From positions 4,650,001 through 4,714,000 of the forward strand of contig JAPEHQ010000001.1 in NCBI GenBank assembly GCA_027405735.1: 64,000 bases of DNA. The letters are read 5' to 3'. The stretch is from Mucor racemosus (Eukaryota; Mucoromycota; Mucoromycetes; Mucorales; Mucoraceae). A program made the position numbers and the translations under genes. Positions 35,670 to 48,584 of the stretch are shown one piece after another (position 1 is the first letter of the stretch; each line of letters opens with the position of its first letter). The notes under the pieces were generated by a model. It did no database searches. It saw only the letters and a program-made list of their open reading frames with translations, and was not told the origin of the DNA.

Positions 35670-36985
35670 CTATTCTTCATCACTGCTACTGTCAACGTCA
35701 CTATAATCTCCATTTTCTGTCTTTTTCATTGCTTTTTCAAACTCTTCAGCAAATTCAGCAATTGATTTACCTGTTGATAGATCAATTACATCTTTGGGAA
35801 TCATATTAGTGGCAAATTTAGGTGCATTACACGCTAATGAATTGGCTTCAGCTTGAGATTCAACAAGCCTGATTTGAGTCTCTTGTTTATCGAGATCAAC
35901 TGTGTACCAAATAAAAAGATTAAATATATGAAATGAATGAATTAAAACCACTTACATGACATTAATTCATTCCAATTATATAATAAAGCATCAGTTGTTG
36001 GGCTAAAAGGGTTGAAATCTACAAGATATACTTTGCTGCTACTACGCTGAATATATACATCAAAAACATCTAAAAATCAAAACATGTCAATTATCATATA
36101 AATGGACATGTCAAGTGTAATGTTATTACAATTTGTACTTTCGAATCCTTCGTGAATGACATCTTCAAAGAATTCAAAAATTGATTGCTCAATATCTTGT
36201 TGCGATTCTAACAAAAAGGGATAGAAATTCATGTCTCTTTGAGTAATACCAATGATTTCTTGATCTTTTACAAAGCATCTAAACTCCATAGATGGTTGTA
36301 AATCATACCACTTTCTCAGTACAAGATTAAACTGAATCTTTTGATTTTCTTTATCTTCTATATCTATACAATGCTCATAAGCATGATTTAAATCATGATT
36401 AATGAAATCAGAAGACTTCAATAATAAAAACACATCGAATGGCGATGTACATTTCAAAGACTGCGTAGCAGAAATCCAAGCGGCATCTCTAGGTGATGTC
36501 CAATTTAATTTAGGGAATACTGCTCCTTCATATTCGTATATGGCTTCCCTTATTTGTCTCTCTACTTCTGGAAAGTTTGGTATCTAAGACATCTTGATGA
36601 TTAGTTACCATGGCAATAATTGATATGTCCTGCTACATATTTGGTCTTACCTTACTGTCATCATTTGCATTAGGAAACTCGGTGATTTCTTCATCAGAAT
36701 CAATTTCTTCAATACTAGCTGCTATAGGTTGACTATATAATTCATAAGAACCTTGCGATTTTAACAGTTTATACTATAAATTTACCCATCTTCTGGTAGA
36801 TAGATGCCTTCAGCATTCAAGTAATCAACAAAGTCTTGACTCAAGGGTAAAATTTTCGACTTGAAAGTATGTGATTTGAACTTTGGATACCAAGAATCAA
36901 ATGAACAATTGTCCACATCTTTACAAGAAATGTTTATAAAGTCAATTTTTTGTGCTTCGACATCTTCAGTATTATTTGAAGTCAT
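35670..36985 (-). CDS. CDC123: Cdc123/D123-family eIF2 assembly chaperone
   Basis: Five exons on the minus strand, 36985-36786, 36732-36651, 36583-36130, 36069-35956 and 35899-35670, join in frame to 359 aa. Family hallmarks: [20 protein letters not shown] near residue 30, [22 protein letters not shown] LLLKSS, the ATP-grasp residues in [19 protein letters not shown], and VDFNPFSP. The tail is acidic (DVDSSSDEE). Cdc123 helps join eIF2 gamma and alpha subunits and so is needed for translation initiation. It lies 116 bp downstream of the dehydrogenase gene's stop, on the same strand. Confidence 0.94.
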
Positions 36986-37101
36986 GATGTATGTATTTAT
37001 TTAATAAGAAAAAAGTAAACAGATTAAAGAATATCTCTGGTATCCTTTCAAAACTTTTTTTTTTATATAGACTTTTCAACTGTAAAAAAAATATTTTACT
37101 A

Positions 37102-38300
37102 TTAAATATCCGCAAAATTAGTAGGTACGGGTCCAGTAGGTTCGCCTTCAGGTGTCTAGAATTGATGACAAATTGCATAAATGTTAGTCATTATGGATCA
37201 TATTAGTAAAAAGAAAGAACAGCACTTACGACATAAGAAGAGGCTAAACCACCATCTACTCGGAAGTCTGTTCCTGTAACAAAAGAGCTTTCATCAGAAG
37301 CTAAAAAGAGAGCACCATAAGCTTGCTCAATTGCTTCACCAAATCTTCCTTGAGGCACATGAACAAGGCGACGTTGTTTCTTTTCTTCTGTATTTAAGAA
37401 ATCCATCAACAAAGGAGTACGAATAGGACCAGGGCAAAGTGAGTTGAATCGAATATTCTCACGAGCATGAACCATGGCAAGTTCTCGACTAGATGAAATT
37501 TAGTTAATTTATATTTGACAATAATAAAAAACTACTCACGTCATGGCCAACACAGCGCCCTTGGATGCGGTATCTATAGAGAGAAAAGGGATTTAGAACA
37601 CTAGAAAATAATAGCATTTAAGTTTGAAACACGTACAAGCTAATTGAGGGGTAGCGGCACCCATTAAAGCGACGAAACTTGCTGTATTAATGATAGAACC
37701 TCCACCACTTTGACGCATAGCAATAATAGCATGCTTACAACCAAACCATACACCTTTGACATTGATATCCATAGTTAAATTCCTGGTTTATAACAATGAT
37801 TAATATCTGAATAAGCCAAATTATTTCGTGTCTTTACATACCAAATACGTTCTTCAGTATTAAGAGCATTATCATCTTCTGGATGCATGATACCTGCATT
37901 GTTAAACATGATATCGAGCTTACCTTTTTTTCAAAATAATAATAATAATAATAAGATTAAATGTATATAATACTAGGTCAAGTATATTTACCAAATTCTT
38001 CCAATGCTTTATCTACCAAAGCCTTAACCTGATCTTCTTTGGACACATCTGCCTTGAATGGAATAGCAACGCCACTACTGACAAGCTCTGTAATTTTGGC
38101 AACAGTTTTTTGGATACCTTTTTCATTTAAATCAGCACAAACAACTTTGGCACCTTCCTTTGCAAACAATACAGCAGTTTCAAACCCAATACCACTGCAT
38201 AATGTTAAATTTACACTCTTTGTTTACTTGCGATAAATTAAACTTACCCAGCGGCACCAGTAACAATAGCAACCTTACCAGAGAGTCTTTGACCTGTCAT
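37102..38300 (-). CDS. Short-chain dehydrogenase/reductase (SDR, classical)
   Basis: Seven exons on the minus strand: 38300-38248, 38194-37992, 37923-37842, 37782-37637, 37573-37540, 37488-37230 and 37155-37102. They give 276 aa. NAD(P)-binding motif TGAAGGIGF near residue 15, ADLNEK after beta-2 (an acidic residue there favours NAD over NADP), FNNAGI, the catalytic Ser in NTAS, and YTASK with the catalytic Tyr and Lys. CPGPIRTPL and VDGGLASSYV are typical of the C-terminal half. Substrate cannot be told; family members reduce or oxidise alcohols, sugars or acyl groups. The shortest exon is 34 nt. Confidence 0.92.
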
Positions 38301-38739
38301 GATGAATTATAATAAAAACGTGAATGTATATTTATAAAGAAGAAGAAAAGAAGAAAAGAAAGCGAGTTTCATAATAGACTTTATATACCATATTCAGGTG
38401 TGAGAAAATAAAACCTAACCTCAGGTCGTATGTTTGATATTTAGTGGGTCTGATGCATGATAAACGACTATATCGCGGTTAAAGTTTCCGTTAAACTACG
38501 ACAATATTTAGCATTGGTGACAAACTTTGATGGTAGTACGATTCTAAACATACCGTCTTATCTTTTGATTTGGGATACTTAGTCCTTTCTCAGGTTCCAC
38601 ATTCAGTAGTATCAGACTTCACTAAAAAAACAAATATACGTTTGAAGAGATGAATAATGTATTTAAACCATTAATAGGGGGTTTTGATCTGTGAAAAGCA
38701 GCTGCAAAAATCCTTTACATATTATATTTTTATTAAACA
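38301..38739. other. SDR promoter / FHIP 3' flank
   Basis: 439 bp with a purine-rich patch at 38338-38366 (CT on the SDR sense strand). No gene. Confidence 0.5.
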
Positions 38740-41704
38740 TTAAACGTACGCAATTTCATCAATACCCAAACTACATCTGACTTGCATTAAAGCAACCAAT
38801 TCCTTGATTGTTTCTTCGAGAATAACAACGTTGTTCAGTAACATTGACAGTGTAATTTCTGTGCTTTTATCAACTCGTTTGGGTCGTGAAGGATCAGCTG
38901 TTTTTGGTGCAAATGTGTGTTCATCTTCATCATTCAAATCCAAAATGGGTTCCTCTTTATCATTAACGAAATTCGAAGGGAATAAAGGCTGGATACGCGT
39001 AGAAGATGTTTTTCTTACGTGTAATGCCAGAGGAGACATGGGATTATTGAGTATTACATTCATATTGATAGATGGAACAGGTGGAGGCTGCGAGGATATA
39101 CGAGGGCTTAATCCCACAGCAGTTGATGCAGATGAAGAAGGACTTAATACTGGCGTATTAGGATCTGTTGAAAGTGATGGTCTCAGAATTGAAGGTCTTC
39201 TATTCAAGATACTGCTATTCAATTGCTGTGTGCGATGACTATTCATAGATGTCGATGTACTACTGGAAGGTGATACAACTTTTTTATCTAAGAATGATAC
39301 CTCACCAGCGATTAAAGCATTTCGACGCTCTTCTAAAAGCTTATCAAATGCTTGAATTTCTGATCTATAGTAATCTACTTGTTGTGTCAATGTACGTAAT
39401 AATGTAAAAAAAGGCGGGTAAGATTTAAAGTATGTGGGAATAGTCTTTTTGCTTGATTCCCTTTCAGCACCAAAATCAACCGAACGATCATCATCATCAT
39501 CGTCGTCGTCAACAGGTGCACTATTTTCGTAACTGGCATAAATATCTTGTCGGCGTATCTTTGTTTGACTGACTGCTGGTTGACCATTTGAGTTCAAGAC
39601 TAATACATCATCTCGGTTTGTACGATCATTTTCACTAAAAGCAATCCAACCTTCGAGGCTACGATAAGGACAAAGAGCTAATGCAGATATCACACCTGTC
39701 AATGCTAAATTGAGCTCAGAAGATTGTGTAAAAAAATGGCTTAATAAGCTCAGTAAAATCTGCATGAGAGGATCAGTAGACCGTACACGATGTCTAACAA
39801 GTGAGCAAGGCTTGAGGCTACCTTTTCTTTTTTGTCTGGCTCTCTTTTCGTTTTCTTCCTCTTGATCTTCTTTAACGCTGCGCTGACCGTATTTAAAGCT
39901 TCTTCTTCGTTTAGCTTTAGGTGCTTCAGCTCTACTACGCATAAGAGTATTAGCTGCATCGTTAGCAGGTTTTGAGTTTTGATAACACCAATCATTATCG
40001 ATAGTGGTCTCGACATCCCGAAGATAATCTTCATAACCACAAGCAAGAACATCTTCCGCGTGGGTTGCATCGATAGCAATAATAAGAGAAAAATACAATT
40101 CAACTTCACGCAAATGATGAGAGATGATGATTGAGTTTTTACTATTATCAGGGGAGATTGACAGCAAGCCAAGTGAATATTGGCAATGTTTTGTAACCAG
40201 AGTTTTCAGAAGCTTTAATGTAGCAATAACTGTAGTTTGCGAATTTGATTTAAGGCGACTAAAAATGAGATCTTTAAGTGTAAAGTGGGCTGATGACATA
40301 TTTGGTGAAGTTGTATCTTTGTTAATATCCAAATCCTTCAGATCCGTTATACTGTCGCTAGATGCTTGTTCATCATCCATCAAATAACCAACAACTACCT
40401 TGGATAAATCATCTTGTTGCAAGGTTTGTAATATTAAATCAATGTAACTAATGACAGCAACTGATGATCCATCAACATCAGAACATTCCAAAATGGAAGG
40501 ATACAAAATATTCTCCAAAAATATAGTACGGACACTTTTTAATAATGATAAACAAATGGCAGCATTTGGACAACGAGTAAGTACGTCTTGACAAAACTCA
40601 AGCAATTTCAAAAATGAGTCCAATTGATACTTGAATTCCGGTGAATTCGAATACTCTGCACCTATTCCTACAGGAAATCGCATATTGCTGTTGTTTTCTT
40701 CTAGATTTTCTTGTCCAAGTAAGTAAGAAGTTGGATTAGAGTATATTTGATCTATTTCGTCTTTAACGATTAATTTTCTAGGAAGTTGAGAATACAAAGC
40801 ACCGAGTCCAGCGGCCATAATTGTTGCAAAATCTGATTCCAGTATAAAATCACCCAATTGATCGTCTGCCATTTCCATCAAAAACAGTAATCCTGTACGT
40901 GCATAGTCCCCTGATCTTCCTTCACGATGCACAAAGCGTAGTAAATAAGTAAATAGCAAAAACTCGTATTCATGTGGTTCATCTGCACTGGCTGCCTCGG
41001 GTATTGTTGGCTGATCAGTAGCTGGATTCTTTTGTGGTGTAGTCAACCAATGTTTATCGTGAAAAAAAATATTCAACAAGGCTGGGAAACCATGGATTTT
41101 AGAGCAGATGGTATACATCAAATCCACTAAGCTGTCGCTATAAAGCTCGCTCTGTCTATCATCCAATACACAGAAACGTAAAAGCTTAATAGTAGGCTTA
41201 TGCACTGCATTATGGACCAAAAATCTATCATCCAAAAGTTCTATCAAATTGTTGATCATTTGAATTGCTTCACCACGAATGCCCACTGGATAATCTGCTT
41301 TTTCGGCCGTAGTAACAAGATACTGCAATACACCGTGCTTTAAAAAGTATTCCATACAAAGGCCTGTTGTATTATCTTCCTGTCTTGCTTCTTCATCTAC
41401 AAGTAAATCAACCATTTGACGTAATTTGGAAGGAATCTCGGTTTGTTGTACGTGTATATTAGCCTTTCGATCATCCATTACAAATATATTCTATATATGT
41501 ATATATAAAAAAAGATCAGCATGGTTTAATGATTCTGAAACTTGGTCTATCAAAAACTTCTTTTGAAAACCCTGAAAGAATATAATATAATTTACTTACG
41601 TGAACATACTCCCAATATTTGTGGAATTTTGCAAGCTGCATAGCACTTGTAGGCGGTGCCTTTGGTGGTGCTATACGTTTTTTAAACTTTGCAAAGTAAT
41701 CCAT
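38740..41704 (-). CDS. FHIP-family protein (FTS-Hook-FHIP complex subunit)
   Basis: Two exons on the minus strand, 41704-41600 and 41490-38740, give 951 aa. The intron removes 109 bp; exon 2 begins NIFVMDDRKANIHV. The start ATG at 41704 is preferred over an upstream TTG. The N-terminal half matches the FHIP (RAI16-like) domain: TEIPSKLRQMVDLLVDEE, LCMEYFLKHGVLQYL, PVGIRGEAIQMINNLIE, HKPTIKLLRFC. A second conserved part surrounds PLMQILLSLLSHFF. The region from about 640 to 850 is Ser/Asp-rich and likely disordered. FHIP links early endosomes to Hook and thereby to dynein for retrograde transport. This would partner with Rab GTPases; Rab7 lies 3.5 kb away on the same strand. Confidence 0.85.
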
Positions 41705-42544
41705 CTTATTTTCCAAGGTTAAAAGAAAAAACGTAGATTATTGATATGCAAAGTAGCAGAGGGTCCGAGATTATATCGAGAAAAAATTGAATTAAGTGTG
41801 CTTCGAGAGAAAAGAGAAAAGAATGCAATATTATACAATCTAAAACTCGTGATACAATAAATACAATATCTAAGGGAACAACTGCCTTTTAATTATTTTA
41901 ATTCCAAAGTTAATTAGTAACCTTTATTGGTGAGGAACAGGCATTTACCATAAATCAGATATTAAAAGTCCAATACGACCTTTTATTTATGGTAATGCCT
42001 AAATCATACATTCAGGTTTGAATTTGGAAAGGAACATACATGTAACAATCCTTTTATTTAAAATATTATTGGCTTGATACAGCCAGAAATTACGCTCTAC
42101 ATGCTGTGATTTGATTCCAACAATTAACCAAAATGATAACAGGATTAAACATTGAACCATCAATCGCAGTTCCATAAATCATGTCAAATTCGAAAAAATT
42201 AAAAGATGATCTATATTTTTATAGAATTTATTGCAGCAAGTTTCTTCATTTTGGAAATATCAGATCCAAAAGTTATGTTCTCTAAGTTAGGAATTCCATT
42301 TCGATGATAATTCTCTTTGAAATAAATAAAGCCGTATGTATCTTGAATACGATTATAAAATAACGTTCTGAATCTTGAAATATGTATTGTACTTAAATAG
42401 CAAGCTCTTTTACTAGTAGGTTGCCCTCATTATAAGAATAATGATAAGAATTCAAATATACGCTTCAAGATACATCTTAGACACTACGAAATAGATATGA
42501 CTATGTAGTATTATGCTATGTATCCACTCCTAAATTTATTTTAT
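41705..42544. other. Intergenic
   Basis: Promoter of the FHIP gene on the left; holds a long inverted repeat at 41939-42000. No ORF supported. Confidence 0.5.
41939..42000. repeat. Inverted repeat, 16-17 bp arms
   Basis: AGGCATTTACCATAAAT and ATTTATGGTAATGCCT pair with one bulged base around a ~29-nt loop. It could be a tiny foldback element or a hairpin RNA precursor. Confidence 0.5.
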
Positions 42545-43600
42545 ATTTGACGAAAGACTCAAAAACGCGTAAAATTCATTGCTTTTTCCTTAAAAACTGG
42601 GTCTCATTTTTCATCCCTGCTCTACTTTTTTTTTCACTAAATAACACCAAGAAAACATTATATGCCAATGTACCTGAGATGTTCAGCTTTAATCCAAAAA
42701 CGAGTATCCGGAAATATCCTATTTTTTGCAGTTGGTATTAATTTTTCAATGCTAATGTTTCAGATTTTTTACGCGTATTTCACTGCTAAAAACTGAAAAC
42801 TTTGAGGCTTCATATCTCTAGAAAGAATTAAGCTATACTAATATTCTTTAATAATAAAACTTACTTATTTTAAAGTGCTCTATAACATATTTAAGTATAA
42901 AAAAATTCTGAGCACTTTTATTTTTTTGTCATTTTTTTTGGCATTTTTATAGTAGATTTCAAAATATTTGTTAAATTGAGTAGTAATTTTTTTTTTGCTC
43001 ATGTCATTTAGCTCGTTGAGCTCTCTCGAACCCAACTTAGAGTTTTTTAAAATATTGATTTTTCGTGGAGATACCCTCAAAAATGTGTGCAAAAAAGTAC
43101 CTCCATTTCTAGCTTCCATTTTTCGCTTATATACCCTCATCCCAAATTCTGAATCTGAAAAAAAAAGTTACAAAAATATTGTTTTCTCTACGAAAAATGC
43201 AGCTAGAAGGTTTTAGAATAGCTCGATCGATAGATAATGTCTTTGCGCATAATTTTCATTAATTTTATTTTAAATATGCTTATAAAAAGTGATGTGTATC
43301 TTCAAAAAACCTCCAAAATTTCAATTGCATTTTACGCAAAATTTAATGTGGAATGTTTTTCTAATTTTTGTTTAGATAAATGCAGAATTTAAAACTGTAC
43401 AAAAACTATTTAATACGCTAGGTCAACTTATTCTGCAGTTGATGAGCTATAACACAATTTTATTTTTTTGATCATTTTTCAATCGATTTGAAAATTCGAT
43501 TTTGGAACTCAGTTAGCATAAGCTGTAAGCTGTAATGTAAACTATTATTTTGATTTTCTCGATGGAAAATCAATATTATTTACTGAAACAAAGACGACAT
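42545..43600 (+). repeat. Dispersed ~1.1-kb repeat family A, copy 4
   Basis: Near-identical to the copy at 30495-31585 over most of its length, including the ORF-like segment around 43050-43160. Starts CGAAAGACTCAAAAACGCG and ends near CGATGGAAAATCAATATT. The high identity suggests recent spread or gene conversion. Confidence 0.85.
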
Positions 43601-44270
43601 AGTAGCGTTGAGTTGGTTCCATCTTGTGAATACAAAAAAGTAATACCTCAACCATGGAGTTTGAACTTTATAATCGATTTTAGCTCAATGTGTGGTTAAT
43701 GTTAGGCTAACAATAGACTTATATATATATGTAGTTTGATGAAAACCGCTTAATTTAGGATACATATTAATAGCCGCAAAGGAGATATGAATTGTATGTT
43801 CAGATTTTTTTGCAGCATCTCGGTCCCTAATGTACGTAAATGATATACACGAGCAGAATGAAAATAGTTCATTTTTGATTTATCAAATGATAAAACATTT
43901 AACTTAATCAAATGAAAAAGTACCGTTTTATTATGAGCTTATAGAGAGGGCTTATATACTAATTGGATGAGTGTATTAAATGTGAATAATAATATAATTA
44001 GAATGAACATATGGATATTATGTGGATATACTGGAATCATGCTTCTATGATTCAATAGTAGCATGATGATAGACACATGTAACCTTATTTGATTTGCATG
44101 TAAAAATCATGGTTTGACGGATGTTCTAAATTGGTAATTGAGTAATTCTTAATTCTGATAGATCAATTTTTATGTCTAATTGATGATGCATTTTTATTAA
44201 CAGATCAAAAAGATTGGGATATATGATTATTATTTGGTTTTAGACATGTACTATCCCCTGTTTTTTTTTA
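43601..44270. other. Intergenic, no gene seen
   Basis: AT-rich DNA between repeat A and the 3' end of the hypothetical gene; nothing recognised. Confidence 0.5.
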
Positions 44271-44732
44271 TCAGAATAAAACAAAGCTTGTCCAACCCAT
44301 TTCTCGATCCTCCCATTCGAATCCATGTAGTTGAATCAAAATACCTGAGTTTTCAGAGAATTTGTATTCAATCCAACAGGGCAATCTACTTTGACCTCCA
44401 CCACCTTTACGATCAGGTTCGCCTAGATTAGACACAATTTCATGCGCTTGAATGGTGTTGTGCAAACCACAGGGCAAATTATCCAACGTGCAAGGTGAAA
44501 ATCCATCTCTAGTTTTTCCATTATAGACATCAATTGCATCCAGCACAAAATTATCTTCTTTTGGAATAAAACATAACGAAATACCTAATGGTTTATAAGC
44601 GTAATATATGTAATTAGATAATTTTGTGATTATAGGTTTCGAATCTGTGGACAAGAATTCTTTAATTTTTGTTGATGATGGAGATAATCCTAAAAGAGAG
44701 TATAATTGATTTTCTGAGGGCGTATCTAACAT
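44271..44732 (-). CDS. Conserved hypothetical protein, 153 aa
   Basis: One uninterrupted frame, starting at the only in-frame ATG (44732); the open frame upstream to 45014 lacks ATG and reads through 5' UTR. Features: N-terminal LYSLLGLSPSSTKIKEFL helix, a YYAYKPLGISLCF strand pair, FVLDAIDVYNG, LPCGLHNTIQAHEIVSNLGEPDRKGGGG and WIEYKFSENSGILIQLHGFE. The LGEP-D-GG loop followed by a WxxY strand recalls a small bacterial/fungal family of uncharacterised beta-rich proteins. I cannot name a function. A CT-rich promoter tract precedes it. Confidence 0.7.
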   Translation of the reverse strand: MLDTPSENQLYSLLGLSPSSTKIKEFLSTDSKPIITKLSNYIYYAYKPLGISLCFIPKEDNFVLDAIDVYNGKTRDGFSPCTLDNLPCGLHNTIQAHEIVSNLGEPDRKGGGGQSRLPCWIEYKFSENSGILIQLHGFEWEDREMGWTSFVLF

Positions 44733-44928
44733 TGACAGGTGAGGGCAAAATGTGAAGAATAAAAAGTATAAAATGCCAAACGAAAGCAAATCGAAAGTGA
44801 TAAAAAATTTGCAGCGGAGATGACTGCTTGAAGAAGAAGAAAGCCAATACCACTGATTAATGCGTGCACATGCTATTCCTTTTTTCTTTAAATTTTGACA
44901 GTTTCCAGTAAAGGCATCCTCTAATCTA

Positions 44929-44970
44929 GGGGAGGGGAGAGAGCGAGAGAGAGAGAAAGAGAGAGAAAAA
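44929..44970 (-). promoter_or_regulatory. GA repeat (CT tract on sense strand) upstream of hypothetical gene
   Basis: GGGGAGAGAGCGAGAGAGAG continuing to GAGAGAAAAA, about 200 bp before the ATG at 44732. Confidence 0.5.
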
Positions 44971-46037
44971 CGACCGATGATTGTTTCATAGTAGAAGGAG
45001 CTCCTGCCTTTCAATTTAATCAGTTTTAAACGGCAATAGATAGTATAGAAACCAACAAGTGCTGTAGGGATATCTAATTCATTGTTTCATAAAATGAACA
45101 TTAGCATTGATTAAAGCTACAGTTTCGGATGTAAGCTGCTTATTAACACAATGTAAACATTATCAGTGTCCTATATCCACATTTGATAATCATACCCCCA
45201 TTAACAAATAAATTAATTATACAGATGTATGAGTCATTGAGAATAGATCATGATGCTTTGGAGTTCTCTTTTTTTTTTTCTCATATAGTATTCAATACAA
45301 TTAGAATGACACCATTCCAAACTAAATCTCAAACAAATTTTATCCCTATTCTTTAAATAAAAAGAGATATTTACTATACGGACTAGACGAAAAAAAAAAG
45401 TTAATCCCTATTATACGATTTAATTGCAACTGACCGTAAATCAATTGATATCTTCAACTATTTCATTTCCAAGCAGGAACGCTGCCAATTAAATCAAGTC
45501 AGTGTAGTCAATTTAAACACTGATTTCATCAGTCGGGACAGGGGGTTAGTTTAGAGTTGAAGTAAGTATAGTGACACAAAATTGAGATCTATTGCAATCG
45601 CTTACTATTGGTAATGTTTCATAAATTTTGTCAAAAGGCAATCAAAAGATACATATCATAGGCTTCACAAGAAAAAAAAAGAAGGAATACAAATAAGTGC
45701 ATTAAACAAAAGGGGGAAAAAATAGATTAGACCTTCATCTTCTTTTCAACTACTAAGTATTTTTATACTAGAAAGTATCATAGTATTTTCATATTAGCAG
45801 TAATTTATCTCATCCCATTATCAAACATCGCCAGTAACAAACCAGCCAAAAAATAGAAAAACAAAAGAAAAAAAAGACCCAGGGACAGAACAGTAAATAT
45901 TAGATCAATTACCTCTTTCTTTCTTTTTTCCCACTGTTATTATCATACTGTAAGTCGATGCAAAAAATGTTTATATACTATTCAATATTCCTATTCTTAT
46001 CTCTGATACAGAAACCTGCGAAATAACATCAATTTAA
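44971..46037. other. Divergent upstream region, no gene seen
   Basis: Between the hypothetical gene (minus) and the FAR1 gene (plus). T-rich at 45265-45290; pyrimidine-rich at 45910-45930, near the FAR1 gene start. Confidence 0.5.
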
Positions 46038-46081
46038 ATGACTAAGAAATCCCTACAAAAGCACGCTGAGCTTTTACAAGC

Positions 46082-46115
<34 letters not shown>

Positions 46116-48311
46116 CACGGAGGAAATCTATCTCCACAACAACAAAATGAACAAGCTGTTTTGGTAACTATGGAAACGAAACATGTAATTAAATAGCCGA
46201 TATTGACATGTTCATGTACAATGTAGTTGGAACCATTTTACGAACGCTTAATTGGTATGAACTTTGATCAAAGTGCTTTGGCTATTGAAAGATGTAGAGA
46301 TCTATGCGCTGAATTTGGTTTTACCGTGAAACAAGAAGCTAGTACGCATAGAGTAAAGTTGTAATTTCAAATTGCATTTAAGTATATTGCTCACACATTT
46401 TTATAGAATATTTATGTCTATTGTTCTCGAGAAGGTTTGCCTGATTCTCTGCGTAACCCGAAATCGAATCCACAAAGAAAAAGACCTTCAAAGAGATGCG
46501 ATTGCCGATGGAGAGTTGTCTTGTATGAAAACGAACAAAGTAAATGGGAATTTAGAAAATCCCTTAATCCTGAAGCAGGAAAACATAATCATGAATTGAT
46601 GCGTCCTGAAGAAATTGAACGTTCTTGGCCTAAAGAAGTGACCGATCTCATTTGTGAATTGGCCCGTTTACGTATGACAACTCAGGACATTAGGAGTCGT
46701 GTGCGAGATCAATTTCCTAATATACATTGGAATGAACGCCGATTTTACAATCGACTTTCAGAAGAGCGTCAAAAGATCAAGTTGCGAGACTCAATTGATA
46801 GGACACATCAATTAAGCGATCTTTGGAGTAAAGTCTGTATGGCAACTGCTGGAAATGATGATTTATTTCAATTTGTAAAACAAGAATTGGTTATGTTGTT
46901 TCAATCTATATGCGAAACTGTTCAAATTGATCCACAAACATTTCCTGCTCCATACATTTTCAAAAATGATGATGGAAATGATGAAGCAAGTGAAGCCTCG
47001 ACAAATGATAATCCATATAATACACATGAAAAACCAGATATTAGACGATCTTCTTCTAGATCAAGTGCAAATACGCCATCTTCCGCAATAAATTCTACAG
47101 CAACAACAACTTTAAAGGGAGATAATACACCCAAAGGTTATATATCTGTAGAAATTCCAAAGCAAACCTATTTTATCAAAATACACAATCAACGTCAACT
47201 TCATGAAACTCAATTATTAAAAACTCAACATAGAACTCGCACACTTTCAGAAGATCAATCAGTTGGTGAACCACTTCGAAAGCAAGCAAGAAAAGGCAAA
47301 GGAAGACAATTAACTTATAACGATGATAATAGAATACCTCCTGAACAACCAATGCAACATGATAGTTTACCACTCATGGATCATTCATCTTCTTATTCTA
47401 CTGGCAATCAAAGAACAAACACTCATACACCAATGAATCAATCAAGACATCAACAACAATTGGAGCAACCTCCAACAACGTTTGTTTATTCATATGAAAG
47501 CAATATGGCATTAGATACTTCTTTAACTAGTTATGTAAATCCATCATTTCAAAATAATTATTCCATGACAACCAATTCATCTAGTACACCTGGTTTCAAT
47601 GCACCTGACATGTCTTTTACATTTGATCCTCAGCAACATTCACCAATAGGCCGAAATAGTGCAGAATCGAATAATAATAATAGTAGTAATAATAACAATA
47701 GTAACGAACCTACAATACATCCTGCATTACACTCTAATCCAATGTCATCACAACGTCAGCAACAACAACAGCAACAACATAGAGGGGGTTCAATTACGCC
47801 ACCAAACGTTCAGCAACAAAACCCATGTCAACAGCAATCTTCTAACAATAATACAAATAGTAATAGTGGTAATAATCAATCGATTTATTCCATATCTCCA
47901 TCAGGTAGTAAATCCCAAATTGGATTGCTACAAAACACTGGTACTACATCAATGTTATCTCGGCCAATTTTACCGTCAGTAGAACAACAACCATATCATC
48001 ATCATAATCATCAGCAGCAGCAGCAACATCAGCAGCAGCAGCAACAACAACAAAACATGTATTTGCGCCAATCATCACCTCAACAACACCATTCTCATAA
48101 TCAAATTCAACATCCCCCTCCTCCTCCTCCTCCTTCGTCTTCTCATCATCATCATAATTCTAGTACTAACATGTTGCCTATATATCAACAGCAACCACCG
48201 CAACCACCACCACTACAACCACCACCACCAACACCATCACAACAACAACAACAACAACAACACCATCCTCACCATCCTCACCAACAATCAGAACCAAGAA
48301 ATTCTCAATAA
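46038..48311 (+). CDS. FAR1-type DNA-binding protein with polyQ tail
   Basis: Three exons, 46038-46163, 46227-46352 and 46407-48311, give 718 aa. Residues 16-26 are 11 consecutive Thr. A FAR1/FHY3-like zinc-binding DNA domain (WRKY-GCM1 fold) spans the three exons: LIGMNFDQSALAIERCRDLC, NIYVYCSREGLPDS, CDCRWRVVLYENEQSKWEF and NPEAGKHNHEL supply the Cys and His ligands. This domain comes from Mutator-like transposases. No transposase DDE core or SWIM domain follows, so it looks domesticated. A helical region (about 190-300) leads into a long Asn/Gln/His/Pro-rich C-terminus with runs of Q and P. It is probably a transcription regulator. Confidence 0.8.
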
Positions 48312-48584
48312 CAATTTCATTAGTTAGTTATTTTACTTTTATGTATATATAATAGATAAATATAAATTTTATAGATTTCACATGTGAACTTCGAAAAAAA
48401 AAAAGACTCCTTCCTCATTTAGTTTTGCCATGCGTTCATCGTATTTCTTTGAAAGAAACAATATTCGCCCTATGAAATACAGTGATTTTGCATGAATCAG
48501 GTGTTTAAAATATAGATTTATAGAGCCCAAAGTGGAAAACATTTTTTTTTTCTCTTTTCTCTTATCTTCATCAGACAAATAAAA

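Noticed and set aside
44733..45014. N-terminal extension of the 153-aa hypothetical protein
   Set aside because: The open frame has no ATG and is encoded by the CT-rich promoter tract; it begins only at a TTG.
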